Source of the DNA: Protopterus annectens
Lineage: Eukaryota; Chordata; Ceratodontiformes; Protopteridae
Length of the DNA stretch: 64,000 bases
Assembly: GCF_019279795.1 (NCBI RefSeq)
Contig: NC_056744.1
Span: 1,503,023,117 to 1,503,087,116 of the forward strand
Direction of reading: 5' to 3'
Both the position numbers and the translations under genes were made by a program. How positions within the stretch are numbered: position 1 is the first letter of the stretch; every line of letters begins with the position of its first letter. A model generated the notes under the pieces. The model saw nothing but the letters and a program-made list of their open reading frames with translations, had not been told where the DNA came from and did not search any database. This document shows positions 10,567 through 20,775 of the stretch, one piece after another.

Positions 10567-12195
10567 TACATGTATGGTTCTGCTAAAGTAAGCAGGGAAA
10601 TCATATTGGACTTGTCATGCTTTAAAACTTTCACTATGTTTGGATCTGGTGAGGTCAGCAAATGTGTGTGCAGTCCCACGATGAAGATGTGTACATACAG
10701 TCAATTTCAAGAGGCCCATACCTCCTTCAGAACAAAGACTGTATACTCTTGGTCTGTATTAATTTTTATACATCATTAGATAAGCGTGAAACATTTATCT
10801 TGTGCTTCTGTTCAGCTGATCCAATGCCTTTTGGGCCAGTCAGTCACACCAAAACTGTAAGTTAAAACAGGAAGAGCAGATTGGTTTATAACTTGGACCT
10901 TGTTAAGGGTGTTTTCAGTATTAATTTTAGTCTTCTGAAGTATTCCTTACTGAATTTTGTTCGTATTGGTTCATGGTTTATTGTCACTCCTTCATCAATT
11001 CCCAAATTATCCACTCCTTCCTGCTGAAGTTCCTTTATATCACATTCCTGTCCCAGACTGACGTTTTCTTGGTGCTACAGCTTTCCTGCTTTAAATGTTT
11101 CTTTCAGATATTTATCAAGACAAATGACATTCGCATACCATATGAGAAAGTTTTAACTACCTGCAGTTGTGTTTTCAACTCTGTCTGATGAGCTATGATG
11201 AGTCATGCACAAAAATATGAGAAGTGTTTACACTTGGATGTTTTCTGGGAGCCATGTGTAACCATGACCTAATCTGTTGGACAGCTGTATGGATAAAGGC
11301 AAGATAAAACAGCAGCGGTGACAAAGAATCACCCTATAATAACCCCCTTTGAATTTTTATCCCGGGATAATTATTTGTCCTTTGTCATGGTTTAACTGCA
11401 GAGTGGTTTACCACTGTTTTGTGGTCTTCATAATGTAATTGATCACTGTAAGATGTATCTTATACATGTAAGCATTGCTTTACCTATAAATGTGGGATGC
11501 TGTCAAATGTGTTTTTTTTTTTTTTTTTTGTAATTTGTCCATGTCATGCTTAGATTCTTCCCCTTTTACAATTCTCCATTATGGATTTATTTAACAACAA
11601 ATGAATCCTTTGTTTCGTACAATTTTTTTTGTTACTGTTCTATTGCCACAATTGAATTCTCTTCTAACTGACTGTAACCTCTGAGTGATTAATTCTAGTA
11701 TATAGTTTGTACATCATCAGAAGGCAAGTTATTGGTCTGTAGCTCTTAGGGTGGCTTGTTGGGTCACTGTTAAGGAAGAGTATCATTTTTTTTCCAGTTA
11801 ACCAGGTTGGTACCTATTTGGAATGTGCATCTAAGTATTTCTTACTCTGGGTTAAATCTTTGTGTAAAGATGTGAGTACTGTTAGCCAGAAGTTAGGTAC
11901 TGCATCTGGGTCTGGGGTTTTCTAGTTAGGAGCTTTTCTTAATTTTGTTTCAGTTTCTGTGGCCATTACGTCATTCTGTTTCTTGTCCTGTACATTTGAA
12001 CTCCATATGGTTTCTTTTACTACTTCTACCCATTCAGCATCTTTATGTTCCAGAAGGCATTCATAAATATTTCTCCCAAGTGTGTCTATTTTTTTTTTGG
12101 TGTTTTTGTTCTTTTTGCTTTGTTTTCCAGTTCTCTATAAATTATTTTGAGTCATCAGTGAACTGCTTGTTTTGTACTTTTTGTTTATGTTTATA
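10567..12195 (-). pseudogene. Old LINE reverse transcriptase, fossil
   Basis: Reading the minus strand gives a decayed RT in order. There is a linker at about 12000-12060 (HKDAEWVEVVKETIW), a fingers block with PNWKTP then YRPITCLLMMYKLYTRI (about 11700-11900), a palm block where GIFQGDSLSPLLF would be (about 11290-11390), and a YMDDLKLY-like site at about 11200. After it come VLDKYLKETFKAGKL, GIDEGVTINHEP, FSKEYFRRLKLI (10915-10980), NQSALPVLTYSFGV and an EGGMGLL block (10690-10750). These follow the order of a known family of LINEs with a C-terminal restriction-like nuclease. That nuclease end is at 6560-7460, beyond the inserted CR1. The many stops show great age. Confidence 0.65.
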
Positions 12196-13241
12196 GGTTC
12201 ATAGGTAGGTACTAGGCTATCTGCCAGAGGGCATTTATAAGCCTAGCCAGAGTGTGTCGGCTTTCACTGCCCCATTGATTAATTACCTGATCCTCTGTCA
12301 GGCAGAGCCAATGAAGTGATCCCAGGGGTGTATTTTCTGTTACCCATCCACTGGTCAAGGTTTCTCTTGAAGAGTGTTAATGAGGGGCTCTGCCTGATGT
12401 AATTTGGAATTTTGTTCCAAAGCATGGGGAGTCTCTGTGACAGGAATCTATCCCTCCAGCATGTTCTATTTATTGTTGTGGCGAGGTTTAGCTCACTAGA
12501 GTGCGTGGCTCGCAGTGACTTGGATTTCTTTAGGTGGAGCATGTCCATCAGTTCTGAGTTGGACATGGCTTTGTAAGTCAGGCAGAGATCCCCTCTGAGT
12601 AAGCGATATGCCACTTGAGTACAGCCGGAGTTTTTTCAGTTGGGCTGCATAGGATGTATGTTTGAGACCAGTAATCCTCTTGGTGAGGTACTTTTGTGGT
12701 CTTTCCAGCTGTTGGAAGTGTCTTGTGAGGTACATCTCAAATGGGGCATTGTACTTTATGATGGGTCTAATGAGTGACGAGTAGAAGGGCACTATAACCT
12801 CTTTATTTCTAGATAAGAACCCTTTAGTAATTAGATGGGCCACATAGAAGGATTTCCTAACTACTTTGGCAATATGATTGTCAAAAGAGAGATTACTATC
12901 TACCTGGGTCCCCAGATCTCTTATTACCTCTTCTGTATTAAGGGGGCTGCCACCTATGTGGTAATTTGTGGGTGTTTTGTTTTTCCCAAACGGGATGACT
13001 ATGCATTTTTTGGCATTTAGCTTGAGGCCATGACTTTGACACCAAGTGTCCATCTCAGTAAGGCCGTTTTGGAGGATGTCAGTGTCAGCCGGAGAGTCAA
13101 TTATGGCTCCCAGTTTGCAGTCATCTGCGAACTTGGTTAGCCATAGTCCTCCTGTGTTTGCCTGTACTTCTGAGAAGTATATGCCGAACAGTAGGAGTCC
13201 CAGGACAGAACCTTCCGGGACACCACTTGTGGCTGGTTTAG
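12196..13241 (-). mobile_element. CR1-clade LINE fragment, 5'-truncated
   Basis: Plus-strand text begins with 'ataggttcataggtaggta', the reverse complement of the CR1 terminal repeat. It then follows the CR1 at 7465-10566 backwards through the 3' UTR and the C-terminal half of ORF2. Minus frames 12279-12614 and 12496-13053 carry GDLCLTYKAMSNSEL, YLTRHFQQLERPQKYLTKRI and NAKKCIVIPFGKNK, and the FADD region lies near 13110. It stops at about 13241 within the PQGSVLGPLLF block. A frameshift near 12600 breaks it. It is inserted in the old LINE between its RT (10567-12195) and its upstream linker (13255-13560). Confidence 0.88.
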
Positions 13242-13244
13242 AGT

Positions 13245-14104
13245 ATCTGCATATCTTTTAAGTATTTCTGCCTGTGATGATATCTTTAGTTTATTATTTG
13301 CAATAGTGTATGATATATCCTAGTCTGTTCTGATACTGCATGTTGCTTTTATCATGTCTGTCAATATTTTTGTTGATCTGTTCCCTCTTCTAACAGTGAT
13401 ACTTCTTGTCTTAATTACTTTATAGTTTTCTCTATTTGATGCTTCCATGATGGCAATTAAGTTCTTCCTTTCCTTTCCCTTATTGTTCTGTTTTTGTGGT
13501 AAGACTCTGTTATTAATTTAGTTTCACAGTGATATAGTCTGTTTACTTCTGTTATATCACATGAATTTCTGTTAAAATAGATTATATTAAAACAATGAAA
13601 GTTCAGAAAGTTCAGAATTTCGAACACTCAAGTAAGCGGAAATTCAGGAACTCAATGTTGTTATTTTTTGATCGCAGTACAGTGAAGATCTGAATATTTG
13701 CTCATTTCCTCACTGTAGTGCGATCTCGAAGTTGGAATATATATTTAGGGGCTGTGCAGGGGGGGGGGGAATTCTGAACTCTCGTTGTTTTAATATAGAC
13801 CTGTAATCAAGACTGTTGTCAGACTTCTAACATTTTTGGTCTTATTTACTTTCTGTAATCCATTTCTTTCATCAATCTTAATATGTCTATCCATCTTTAT
13901 TAAATCAAGCAACCCTTTCATTAGCTCATTTTCATGTAAACTGAAGTCACATTCTTTGTTGTTTGTTCCCCCAGTTCTTCTACAGAAAGTCCATGAACAC
14001 TGGAATCTACAGAAAGTCCATGAACACCTTCCAGTGACATTTTCTTCCGCTACATCCTGTGTTATCCGTTGCTGTTTCATATGAGATCTCAGTAGCTATC
14101 AGTC
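13245..14104 (-). pseudogene. Old LINE, region upstream of the RT, fossil
   Basis: Minus-strand translation at about 13390-13560 reads DITEVNRLYHCETKLITE, then WKHQIEKTIK and RQEVSLLEEEQ, then QNRLGYI near 13330. This resembles the conserved linker (EINRLIYAGAKVITE, RLEKRVKNMRKDLSRL, QNRxF) found just before the RT in the same LINE family as the fossils at 10567-12195 and 6560-7460. An open stretch at 13790-14080 may be more of it but has no recognisable motif and holds a short internal duplication (CSWTFCR twice). A run of G occurs at 13759-13770. Confidence 0.55.
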
Positions 14105-14757
14105 ATTATACAAACCCCCCCCCCATTAATATTCCAAAACGTACATGCTGATTGGTCAGCGTGCACATTGTAAATCAGAGTTATAGTAATGGAAAAAGGT
14201 CCAGTCGCCCAGACTTTTTCCATTAGTATAACTCTTTATTTTTTACAGCAACGGAGAACGCAAGATCTCCGTTGCTTTTTACACACTGTCTCGCTATGTT
14301 AAACGAGTTTAACATAGCGAGACAGCTTTAAAAAAAGTAACTGAGATCTTCATATCTCAGTTGCTTTTTCTAAAGGTGTCTCGCTATGTTAAATGGGTTT
14401 AACATAGCGAGACACTTTGTAAAAAGCAATGGAGATCTTGCTTTCTCCGTTGCTTTTGCCCACAGCTCTGATGTACTGCGTATGCGCAGTACATCAGAAC
14501 TGCCGCAGAATACCAGACAGCTGCGGAAGGGCAGCAAGGAGGCATTATACAATGCCATTATTTAAGAAAAGTAATTATTTTTTTCTTAAATAATGTCGTA
14601 TAATAGCAATAATCCACTTCTGGGTGTGGGTAATGCTGGATTTACCCACGGTTGTCTTTGTTTGGCCTTTCTGTTTTCGCCCTTGTGACCAAACCACACT
14701 AACCGTGGGTAAATCCAGCATTACCCACACCCAGGCATGGGTTATTGCTATAATATT
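14105..14757 (-). mobile_element. Multi-hairpin foldback element, copy 2 (inverted)
   Basis: Hairpins of copy 1 (5284-6050) appear in reverse order: the 'gagttatagtaatggaaa' palindrome at 14165-14233, 'gcaacggagaacgcaagat' at 14249-14277, two 'ctcgctatgttaaa' hairpins (14287-14325, 14377-14414), the 'gatgtactgcg' hairpin at 14468-14505, the 'ttatttaagaaaa' hairpin at 14540-14597, and the terminal 'gcaataatccac' to 'gtgggttattgc' arm pair at 14606-14752. It is shorter than copy 1 because fewer middle hairpins are present. The left edge near 14105 is a C-run before 'attaatattcc', which corresponds to 'gaatattaatcggg' at the right edge of copy 1. No coding capacity. Confidence 0.75.
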
Positions 14758-14789
14758 GACTGTGTCAGAGTTGCACTGTTTCCTGCTCC

Positions 14790-15006
14790 TTCCCTTACTG
14801 TGCAAATCTAATTAAACCCTTTTACTAGTTTCCTACCAAAGGCTACAAAGCGTTCTCATGTAGCAAATGACCAGATGCATCCTGCTCCACCTGGCTTCCT
14901 TATTCCATCATGCTGTGACACAGTTGGATTTTCTGCACTAAATCCTTCACTTTGCAGGTAATCCATAATTTCAGTTTCTTTTTCTTTAACTTCTCCATTA
15001 CTAATA

Positions 15007-15037
<31 letters not shown>

Positions 15038-15900
15038 ATTTTACTTCCCCCTTTGTTTTCTTATTTTTTGTGTTGTGAAATTTTCCATATCCAGATGTCT
15101 TTGTGTGTATTTCTCTTCAAATATTTTTGGTGCTGCTTTTTTGTCTTAATTAGTTTAGCTTTTCCCCTTGCATAAATATTGCACCATATTAAATCTTTTT
15201 CTTTCCCATGTCTGTATTTCTTCTTCAGATGTATCCCACTCCACCTATTTTTCCTTAATTTGGGGACTTTAGTTCCATCATGCTGTGACATAACTTGTGT
15301 TAGACTTTCTACATTAAATCCTTCACTTCACAAGTATTCCACAACTTCAACTTCTGTTTGTTTAACTTGTTTTACTAATCTTCTGTTCTGCATTTGCCCT
15401 TTGCGGTCTTATTTATTGTATTGTGTAATTTTACATATCTGTGTGCTTTTGCCTGCATTTCTCTTCAAATGACATTGGAGCTGCGTTTTTCGTATTGATT
15501 AGTTTGGGTTTCTCCTTTGCATGAATATCGCACCATATCAAATCTCTTTCTTTCCCGTGTCCATGTTTCTTTTGTATCTTTTCAAAATCTCCAGGTTTTG
15601 TTCTTTATGGCACTAGGAGTTGATTAGTTGTTCCTATTACTTTGTTGATGAAATTCTGTATTTATTAATGTTCCTGTCTCTTGAAACATTACCTGTTATT
15701 ATGACCCTGAGGTCATATTTTGTAACAGTGCTTCTTTGTAATGAACAAAGTTCTGTATATTGCAGATGTTTATTTCCATTTTGTGTAAACTTGCAGTGCA
15801 TGAGGATAATCTTTGAGTTGTAGGAAAGTTCCAACTAGTTTGGTTAGTATTTTTTTTTGATGACTCACAAGCTACAGTGAATTCTACAGCTTGTGTGATA
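14790..15900 (-). other. AT-rich old LINE 5' region with a tandem duplication
   Basis: About 14884-15240 and 15241-15600 are two diverged copies of one ~360-base unit (for example 'ttccatcatgctgtgaca' at 14903 and 15273, and 'ttgcataaatattgcacca' at 15169 beside 'ttgcatgaatatcgcacca' at 15519). On the minus strand both units read IHLKKKYRHGKEKDLIWC or a close variant, an H-x4-H-like pattern that could be a worn zinc finger such as those at the N-terminus of some LINEs. I infer that this is the 5' part of the old LINE whose RT is at 10567-12195. A 29-base T-run lies at 15010-15038. Nothing recognisable from 15610 to 15900. Confidence 0.4.
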
Positions 15901-16248
15901 TTTAGATGTTCTTCTATTCACTGGTTGCAGTATTCCTTACACCTAGGATTCCCTGTCTTGGGAAGCCCGACATCCAGCCGTACATCACACATATGCTCCT
16001 CGCATAGTGTAGGGCATAAAGGTGCCATCTGGATTTACCATCCTCAGAACTTGTTTGCCACCAGTCCAAATGCATCTCTCGATCGTTGGTCTGAACACCT
16101 ACATTTTTACCTCCAGTTCAAACGCTTCTTTTGTTCACCGGTTTTGTCTTGTTTGCTGGTACAAGGCCATTGCAGATAAGTACCCTGTTGTGCTTTTATT
16201 TTCTTCTTCTTCTTGACTTTTTGTTGCTTCTGGGGGTTAGTGTCATCC

Positions 16249-19073
16249 ATAAGTTCATAGGTAGGTACTAGGCTATTGGCCCTAGGGCCTATGTAAGCCT
16301 AGCCAAATGGTACTCTGGCTTTCGCCACCCAAGAAAATTATTTTCCTGTGCCGCTGTCGAGCAGAGCCACAGAAGTAATCCCCGGGGTGAATTTCTTATC
16401 TCCCATCCAGTCATCAAGATTTTTCTTGAAGAGTGCTAATGAGGAGCTTTGTTTGATATAGATAGGTAGTTTGTTCCAGAGTATGGGAAGTCTCTGGGAC
16501 AGGAATCTATCCCTCCAGCATTTTCTATTATTGTGGTGACAAAGTTTAAGTCCCTAGAGCATGTAGCTCGGAGGGATTGGGATTTCTTTAAGTTGAGCAT
16601 GTCCAACAGCTCTGGGTTTGACATAGCTTTGTATGTTAGGCAGCGATCGCCTCTGAGTAGGCAATATGAGACAGAGTAAAGCTGGAGTTTTTTTGAGACA
16701 GTCCTGCGTAGGGCATTGGTTTGAGGCCAGTAATCCTCTTTGTGAGGTATTTTTGTGGCCTTTCCAGTTGTTGTAGATGTCTTGTGAGGTACATACCAAA
16801 AGGGCATTGTACTCTATATTGGGTCTAATGAGTGATGAGTAGAGGGGAACAATGACCTTTTTTTTTCCTGGATGAGAAACCTTTTGTGATGAGGTGTGCC
16901 ACATAGAAGGATTTCCTGACTACTGTGGCGATGTGATTATCAGAGGAGAGACTACCGTCCACCTGTGTCCCAAGGTCTCTTATCACACTTTCGGTTTTAA
17001 GTAGACTACCGCCTATGTGGTAGGTCGTGGGTACAGAGTTTTTACTAAAAGGGATGACTGTGCACTTTTTGGCATTGAGCTTGAGGCCATGGCTTTGACA
17101 CAAGGCATCTGTCTCAGTGAGGCCCTTTTCTAGGATGTCCACATTGTTAGGAGTTTTGATTATGGCTTCTAGTTTGTAGTCATCTGCGAACTTTGTTAGC
17201 CAAAGACCTTCTTTGTTAGCCTGTACTTCAGAGAAGTAGATACCAAACAGGAGAGGACCCAGGACTGAACCCTGTGGTACTCCACTTGTTACAGGTCTGA
17301 AGTTGGATTTAGAGTCTTCTACTTTCACAGTGTGGGTTCTGTCAGTGAGCCAGTTGGCAACCCATCTTGTGACATAGGGATTTATACCTAGTTTAGTGAG
17401 TTGATCTATAATTCTAGAGTGAGGGATGGTGTTGAAAGCCTTGGCGAGATCTAGATAGGCTGTGTGAACCACCTTCTACGGCTTTGGTGACCCCTTCAAA
17501 GAAATATATCAGATTTAGGAGACATGATCTGCCTTTTACAAACCTGAACTTTGTAGGGTCCAGAGTTTGGTGATTACCAGTGTCATGTTTATAAGTTCCA
17601 TGATGGTACATTCCACAGCCTTGCAGACCAAGCTCGTCAGGCTAATGGGGTGGTAGTTCCCGGGGTCCGTGGTGGCTCCCCCTTTGTGGAGTGGGATAAC
17701 CGTTGCTGTGCGCCATTCAGTGGGCACAAAGCCTGAGGTGAGGCTATGCTTGAACATGGTACTTGGGTGGGGTGCCAGTTCGTTGTGTAGTTTGCATAGA
17801 ACGTAGCCTGGGATGCTGTCAGGTCCCATGGATGCTGTGTTCTTGGCTTTGGAGAGTGTGTTTTTTACCTGTGCAGCCATGATTACGGGAACTTTGCATT
17901 CTTCCGGTATAGAGATGAGCCCTTTAGGGGGTGAGAGGGGGGTGAAGTTAGCACTGAACCTATCTGGCAGGATGTTGGCAGTATCAGTTGGTTCTGTATA
18001 TTTAGTGCCATTGTGCTGTAACTCAGAGCAGATCTGAGTGTTGCCATTGAGATTCTTGACATAGCTATAGAATGCTTTGTGGTTGTCTTTAGAATCAGTG
18101 GTGATTTTGTTTTCGTAACTAACTTTGGAGGATTTTATGAGGGATCTCAGCTTATTACTGAGGCTGACCAGGGATTTTACTCTTTTTTGCAACAGTTTCT
18201 TTCTTCTGTTGTAGAGTTTGTTTATGACAGTGGACCACCAGATTGGCTTCCTTTTTTTGAAGGCTAGCATCTTGGTTCTGTTAGGGATTACATGGTCCAT
18301 GCACTCGTGTAAGTGCTTATAAAGTGCATTTGTATAGGATTCATCAGTCGTACCTCTATTGTCCTTCAGCATGGGTGTTGTGAAGTTTGCCACTTCTGTC
18401 TTAAGAAGTGTGAAGTTGGCTTTGGAGAAATTTTTTACGGTGGTTTCCCTAATTAGGGGGTGGGATGTGGATGTCTAGGGTGATTAGCTTGTGGTCGGAT
18501 CTGACCAACGAGGAATTGACCTCTGGTGTGGAACACCGGTTGCCCATGTTGGTAATGACCAGTTCTAGGATATTGCAGCCCCTGGTGGGGGTGTGGATAA
18601 GTTGATCCAAGGCGATGGAATTTATGAATTCCAGAAAACGTTGAGCACAGGAGTTGATACATGAGTAGTTTTCCCAGTTAATGGTGGGGTAGTTGAAATT
18701 GTCCATTATTAGGGTTTTAGGTTGTACCCTAATATTTTCCAGTGTATCAAGAAATGAGGAGTGGGAATCCTGGAGCATGGTGGGGGATCTTTAGCAAGCT
18801 ACAATTTGGGTTGCAGTCTTGTCCAGAGTTAGTTGCACTTGGATAATCTCAGATGCATTATGCTGAGCAACTAGCCTGGAGGTGTGGATATCCTTAATGA
18901 ATATGGACACGCCTCCGCCTTTAGTATTTCGGTCCAGGTTAGGTGGCCGAAAGGTTTGGTATGAATTATAGCCTGGTAATGCAGGTGTGCTCCCTGGAGC
19001 CTTGAACCAGGTCTCTGTCACTGCACAGTTGTCGATGTTCTCCATTTTAAGGAGTGCCCCGAGTGAGTGCATT
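16249..19073 (-). mobile_element. CR1-clade LINE, 5'-truncated
   Basis: The plus strand starts with 'taagttcataggtaggtac', the reverse of the CR1 tail, and runs back through the 3' UTR and nearly all of ORF2. It ends at 19073 inside the start of the endonuclease, at the position matching about 7707 of the + strand CR1. It belongs to the same or a closely related subfamily as 7465-10566. It fills the interior of the DIRS remnant. Confidence 0.9.
16436..19072 (-). pseudogene. CR1 ORF2: endonuclease and RT, broken
   Basis: The minus strand gives the endonuclease in two frames: 19072-18791 with TETWF and GGGVSIFIKD, and 18778-18449 with DNFNYPTINW (GDFNYP in the sister copy) and RSDHKLI. The linker plus RT start is at 18393-17536, with RKPIWWSTVINKLYN, NTASMGPDSIPG and NYHPISLTSL. 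The palm at 17472-16825 has AYLDLAKAFNTIPH, GVPQGSVLGPLLFG and a FADD block, and the C-terminal part at 16904-16436 is frame-shifted. Frame losses near 18785, 18400, 17500 and 16850 and the missing start make it inactive. Confidence 0.87.
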
Positions 19074-19479
19074 TTCCTTCACTGTTGCAGTATTCACTCC
19101 CTCCCTCCTCCCCTGGTCCATTTCCTTCCTGGATGTACTGTTTACCTCTTGGTTTTCTTTGGACTGGTGTTCCTTCTGGGCAATCAGTTCTGATGATGGT
19201 ACATCTGGATGTCACCTTTATTCCTTATGCTATGTGAGCAGCATACTTGTGACTTGGCATACATGTGACATATGGCGTACCTTAAAGCAACAGTAGGCTT
19301 TTGCATACTGGCCAGACATCTGGCTACACAAGGCAGGGAATCCCAGGTGTAAGGAATACTGCAACAGTGAAGGAAAGGACAGCAACTGTTATGGTACAAT
19401 TTTACATAACTGTACTTTCTTCAAGGCATATAAAGAAAAAGCATGTTTTTAGCTTACCTTCTTGTTTTTGTGTCTGCAG

Positions 19480-19575
19480 GACAAGGTGACAACAGCCTTA
19501 TCATTTCTAGAATCCAGAGTGAAAGCTTTTCAAGATTTTCGAAACAGACTTGAACAGGAATTTGTAAACATACAA
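19480..19575 (+). CDS. TRIM-like host gene, 96-nt coiled-coil exon (partial gene)
   Basis: A pyrimidine-rich tract and 'tgtctgcag' precede base 19480, and 'gtaagt' follows base 19575. These are a strong acceptor and a near-perfect donor around a 96-nt, phase-0 open exon. It encodes 32 residues (DKVTTALSFLESRVKAFQ, then FRNRLEQEFVNIQ) with a heptad-like pattern, consistent with the start of a coiled coil. A 96-nt exon after the RING/B-box exon is the classic second exon of many TRIM (C-IV type) genes, and the next exon at 26416 begins with the matching TRIM-like coil sequence. The RING/B-box exon would lie upstream but is not visible in this window. Role is inferred: dimerising coil of a TRIM-type ubiquitin ligase or a TRIM-derived protein. 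The intron on the left holds the DIRS remnant. Confidence 0.72.
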
Positions 19576-20134
19576 GTAAGTAAATTTGCTTAATCTGTTC
19601 TTAGTAGTTTGATTGCAGGAAGTAATAAAAATCCTGCTGAATCTAGTTATCTTGTAGTTCTATTTTATATTATTTTAAAATTTATCTTAATAGCTGCTTG
19701 AGTTTTGTAGTCATTGCTAAGTGGAATTTGTGAGAGATAACATGATCTTAACAGAATATAAGCAAATGACTTTCTGGGTAATGGTAAAGAAATTTTAACC
19801 CTTTCTGAAACTCCAGCAGTTAAAGAGAGTATAGAGTTAGTAAGCCAAGAAGCATGTCAGAGCTACCACTTATGAGTTTATTTAAAAGTTTGCTTCATTT
19901 TGTCCGATGGTGCAATGCTTGTTTGAGCAAGGCAGCTAACAGAATACTTGTGAAGGTATTCTCCACTACTTATCTTTTAACCTACTTCCTCAAACTTATT
20001 ACAGCCATTTTACATCTGGGATATTTTGCCTAAATCTCTATAACCAGATGAACCATTTGACAGCAGAGCTTGGATTTCTGTCCCATGGAACCAAATGGAC
20101 ATTAGAAGTTTTGTTCCCTGTCTTCTTGGGTCTA

Positions 20135-20200
20135 AGAGACCAGATGGCTTAGTGGTTAAGGTCTTTGCCTCCAATGCACAAGGTACAAGGTTCGATCCTG
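20135..20200 (+). promoter_or_regulatory. tRNA-like head with A and B boxes (RNA polymerase III promoter-like)
   Basis: 'tggcttagtgg' at 20145-20155 fits the A box of tRNA genes and 'ggttcgatcc' at 20189-20198 fits the B box. They lie 44 bases apart, as in tRNA-derived SINEs. It is not a real tRNA gene, because I find no proper acceptor-stem pairing and the sequence continues into the LINE leader. Directly after it, 'ggagtttgcatgttttctc' matches a strip common in fish-type SINE/LINE leaders. Function as an internal promoter for the RTE is an inference. Confidence 0.65.
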
Positions 20201-20775
20201 ACCTCTGACTCATGGTTGGAGTTTGCATGTTTTCTCTGTGTCTCTGTGGGGTTTCTCCCATGTTCGAAAAACATGCTGAGTGTTTCCATCTCAAACTCAC
20301 CAATGAATGGAGCTGTGGGCAGCAGCACAGACTCTACATGGTGCCCAATGGGGAGAAGAGTTGTAAAAAGACCAACCGCTTTGGGCATCTATTGTGGTGC
20401 GCAGTATCCTCACGATAGGAGAACACAGATCACAAACTGCGCGCCGTGGCAGGGCTAGCCACTCAACGGTGTAAAATATGGCTCTAGGTGATTCGGTTAT
20501 GTTGACTGTCGCCAAAAAAATTGGCATGGTTAGTTATTGGTGATAAGTGGGTTGAGGACCCGGCCTACTCTCTGACCCACACCAGGGACCCATGCTAACG
20601 GTGGGAGGGAGGGGTATATGTGCCCCTATTGGCCAGTGTGTACCTGCCATAAAAGTCCAGCAGCCCTGGGTCAATAGGCTACTGGCTGGCCGGTGTCTAG
20701 TTGCCCAGCCTGGGTTACCTGGGATAGCTCTGTTGAGTGAAAGCTGGACATAAAACCAACCAACCTGCCAAACAT

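Larger units (their letters stand above)
15905..19390 (+). mobile_element. DIRS remnant: terminal repeats with coding part gone
   Basis: Left repeat 15912-16060 starts 'attcactggttgcagtatt' and continues 'ccttacacctaggattccc'. Right repeat 19185-19385 holds the reverse complement, ending 'aggtgtaaggaatactgcaa'. Just inside the right repeat, 19077-19110 has 'cttcactgttgcagtattca', placed like the internal complementary region of DIRS-C (50920-50950), which has the same 'ttcactgttgcagt' core. No gag, RT or recombinase remains. The interior holds a minus-strand CR1 (16249-19073) between short DIRS strips. It is related to DIRS-C (45790-51440) by its end motif. Confidence 0.65.

Noticed and set aside
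20135-20200. A genuine tRNA gene
   Set aside because: A and B boxes are present, but I find no acceptor or anticodon stem pairing, no terminator T-run directly after, and it is enclosed in the RTE target duplication.
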